Part shown: positions 61,168 to 64,000 of the stretch, in pieces | How positions within the stretch are numbered: position 1 is the stretch's first letter | Layout: the number at the start of each line of letters is the position of its first letter | Origin: Vitis vinifera | Taxonomy: Eukaryota; Streptophyta; Magnoliopsida; Vitales; Vitaceae | Length of the DNA stretch: 64,000 nt | Assembly (NCBI RefSeq): GCF_030704535.1 | Contig: NC_081819.1 | Location: 21,176,001-21,240,000, forward strand | Reading direction: 5' to 3' | Translations under genes and position numbers: made by a program | The notes under the pieces: generated by a model | What the model was told of the DNA's origin: nothing | Databases searched by the model: none | What the model saw: the letters and a program-made list of their open reading frames with translations, nothing else

Positions 61168-63483
61168 ATGGGGAAGCGAATGAGAAGAGAGAAGTCCATT
61201 TGCTGCTGCAACTCTCCTCTCGCTGGTTTCTCCTGGTACTCTCTCTTCGACTCTGCGAGTTTCTCTCTGAAATCAGCTCGAATTTCATGAAATTTTGAAG
61301 AAACTTTGAATTTCGTAAATAATTTGATGAAACTTCATGATAATGTAAAATAGTTCCAGGCAATGAATATTTAGTTTGAATTCTATCATATTTGATGTAG
61401 AAGAAGCTGTCTCTCTCTATTCTTTCTCAAAAACTCTACCGATTCCTCTTACAGATCCACGGGAATTTCATGAAAATTTGAATGATCAATTTCAACCTTG
61501 ATACATCTATCAATCGAACTCTCTTTCTCTAATGTTTTCTTTGGAAAACAATGCCACTGCAAATATGATTTGAAGTTTGCTCGAGTTTTCATGAATAAGC
61601 ATAATCAGAAAAATGTAAACTATTACCAGAAATTCTCTCTCCTTCAGGTTTGGTACATTTATGGATAACTATCTCTCACTTCCGATGCAATTTGATGCGA
61701 AAAATCAATGTGAATATGGATATCATTTGATATTGTCTTGAACTGTTTTACATTATCATAATCAGAAGAATGTGGAAGACTAAAGTCGAATTTGGATTTC
61801 CTATACTTATCCATTAATCTTAATACAGAGGTAATATTAATCTTCACTCATTAGCACAATCAGAAGAATTGTCGAACACTACCAGCAGTTCTCTCTCCCT
61901 TGCTTGAGAACTCTATGGCTCTGTCAAATTGCTTGGATTTTCATGAAATCTTGAATGTTTATTTTGAATGCTGTACATTTCAAATAATAAAGTTTATAAT
62001 AATGAAAACATTTTTTTTTTCCTTTTTTTTAAAATATATATATTTCACAGCCACTGAAAGAAGTGAATTTCTTTTCTGATTTGGATCTCTATACCCTTTA
62101 CTGTTTTAATTTTTATAAAAATTAATACTATATGAGTCCTAAATTTATCCTTCTCTCATCCAGATTCCTTGCAACAATACTGGTCAAATGTTTCTTTTTT
62201 ATTTTGACCTTTTTATGTGTATTGCTGTGTATTGCATGCAAAAAGGTATGAAGAAGACATATGGACAGAGATTGCAAAGCACCTGGATGGTAAATCTCTG
62301 GTGATGCTGGGAACAACAAATAAGTGGTTCCACTGTCTGATCATGGAGGACAGTATATGGAAGTTTGCTTGTCTGCGTGATCTCCAGCTACCAGAACCAC
62401 AACACACATTCCTCAATTGGATCAAGCTTTATGCTTCTGCTTTTGGTAATGAGCAGGGTGTTAAATTTTCTCCATATTTCAGTTATGTTATGGTTCTTAT
62501 AGTGGATTAGTATCACCATCTGCTTAATGACTGCCTTGCAGATGGAAGTCACTCTTTCATGTTCCGTCAGCGGGAGAAACATATTGGTAATTGCCCTTCC
62601 CTTTTTACTGTTATCTGGATTTTTTTGCCTTAGTTGCAAGAGACACCAATTAGTTCTCATGGTTGAAGCGGCTGCTTCCATGGTCTCTGGAGACTGTTCT
62701 TATGAACAATTTTCAGTTATTAAATAACAGTGCACATTGTTTAGGGAGGAGGCTAATTCGGTGCAGTTAAGGTGAGAAATTGTTTGGAAAGCACAGACAA
62801 TAATTGTATACCATCAAAGTATTGTAACTTTTCTTACTGACGAGTCTTAAAAGAGTGATGGAACTCATTGTGCCACATTATGCCACTGCTTGTGCTTTAG
62901 CAGAGTAGAAAGGATCAATCCCATGAGTCTCAAAAGATAAGTTAGATTATTATCTAGTTTTGGGTTCTGCCCTTGGATAGGACTCAGGACACATCAATTT
63001 TAAGTTTACCCTATTTTTCATCTACTTTTTTCTTAACAGGGATAGACAATTTGTAAATTTTTTTTCTCCTTATCATCATTCTTACCAAACATCATGCATT
63101 TTTCAAAATATGAATTCAAAGTCTTTTCTCTAGATTCATAATTTTTCATGCATTTTTTTTTTTAATGAAACCAAATAGATTGGATGCGAATCGGTGCTTT
63201 TTTCCTTGATTCACCAATTGCGCTCCTAGCTGAGAAGCTGAATTGCCCCTTGAAAATGCCACAAGGTGAAAACTTAGGGAAAACATTGGAGTCATGCGGC
63301 TTCTGCATATTGAACAATATCAAAACGGGGATCTGGATAGCTGGTACTTCTAAACATTGAAGGATGTTGTGTTCAATTACTTGGACTAGTATCACTCCAG
63401 CTAATTACATATTTTTCCTGGATTTGTCTTTTCAGATCTACAACTTGTTAGATGCCCTGTCTGTGACCTCAACACATGTGATG
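61168..63483 (+). CDS. F-box protein gene, copy 3 (exons 1-5; continues beyond the window)
   Basis: Exons: 61168-61235, 62246-62445, 62542-62586, 63179-63343 and 63436-63483. Lengths (68, 200, 45, 165 and 48) are identical to those of copy 2 and no stop interrupts them. The F-box motif is DIWTEIAKHLDGKSLVMLGT, with TTNKW as in copy 1. Exon 4 carries a few replacements compared with copy 2 (for example around PIALLAEKLNCPLK). The last visible exon holds the CPVCDLNTCD cluster. Exons 6-8 should lie within about 2 kb to the right of the window edge. Intron 1 is free of the Copia element found in copy 1. Intactness cannot be judged from this window alone. Confidence 0.78.
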
Positions 63484-64000
63484 GTAAGCAGGAATCCATC
63501 TATCAATAAATTTGAACTCCTAAAGAGCCATTTTTGTTAATGCTGGTAAAAACAGATTGCTGGTTGAAGAGTTTGATTGTAACTCAACACATACTGGGCG
63601 CTATTTTAGCCAGTTAGCCTAATATAGACAAAGGCCAAACTTTACAGAATGTGGAACACTTCCTATTTTTGCTCAAGTAGTTCAAGGAGTAGGTTGTTAA
63701 TATGCTATGGGCTAGGCATAGAGATTCTTCAAGGAACAGTTCTTACAGCTTGTTTTGTTGTATTCATTGGAGGATCATGTTTGTCATTTTATAGGGAAGT
63801 AATTGATCCAAATTGTTTTGCTTTGTTAGTAAAACCAAACTGTAAAATCAGAAGCTTGAGGGCAACCAGGAATGCATCCTAATGAGCTATTTCTTGGTTT
63901 ACATGAGGCCAAATTCATTGGCCTTCCAACAAGTAGGAAGGTTTACAGAGCATGTTTAGGTATTTTTGGTTAGAGAACCACATATTCCACTTAAACTATT

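Overview
The window looks like nuclear DNA of a eudicot plant. The residues recovered from several gene fragments match what I remember of grapevine (Vitis) proteins and retrotransposons, so Vitis is my best guess, but this is inference without a search. The evidence for a plant is spliced genes with GT-AG introns, TATA-box promoters, a plant B3-domain gene pair, a cysteine-rich receptor-like kinase, an ATL-type gene exon, and nested Copia, Gypsy and CACTA elements in AT-rich DNA. There are no bacterial operons, CRISPR arrays, rRNA or tRNA genes.

Layout. 1-4900 is a mosaic of decayed gene fragments: CPSF160, a SKI3/TTC37-like protein, an ARM-repeat protein and unidentified pieces. About 5030-6074 is a Gypsy LTR remnant joined to a 5'-truncated Copia (about 6107-8927). 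About 8928-17780 is F-box gene copy 1, kept only as exons 1 and 2, with a full-length Copia (10884-16773, TSD ATTTC) in intron 1. 17780-22096 holds an agmatine deiminase exon relic and a cysteine-rich receptor kinase pseudogene. 22097-33064 is half of an AT-rich foldback element followed by a pol-less Gypsy element with gag remnants, leader and 3' tandem repeats, and rearranged LTRs. 32573-36444 is a 1.9-kb tandem duplication carrying two nearly identical B3-domain genes. 36965-38760 is a CACTA terminus followed by an array of short palindromes. 39280-50381 is the best-preserved locus: an unidentified conserved block on the left, a Copia with LTRs and TSD CCTAA (40553-44741), and an intact 8-exon F-box gene (46228-50381). 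50876-52774 holds an ATL20/21-type first exon and a foldback element, followed by a truncated Gypsy LTR to about 54252. 54253-59690 contains minus-strand Copia scraps, two more copies of the conserved block and a PP1 exon relic. 61168 to the right edge is F-box copy 3, open through exon 5 and cut by the window end.

Genes likely to be functional are few: F-box copy 2 (295 codons, every splice phase consistent), F-box copy 3 (partial) and the two 161-codon B3 genes. The F-box locus was copied as a segmental unit: the unidentified block, a shared upstream region, a promoter with a duplicated 91-bp module, then the F-box gene. Transposons landed at different points in each copy. The stop codons that break the three large Copia frames all look like C-to-T (or complementary G-to-A) changes, as expected of methylated, silenced elements.

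The least explained signal is the palindrome array at 37460-38760, where the sequence changes while the arms stay complementary. I found no clearly new enzymatic or defence system.
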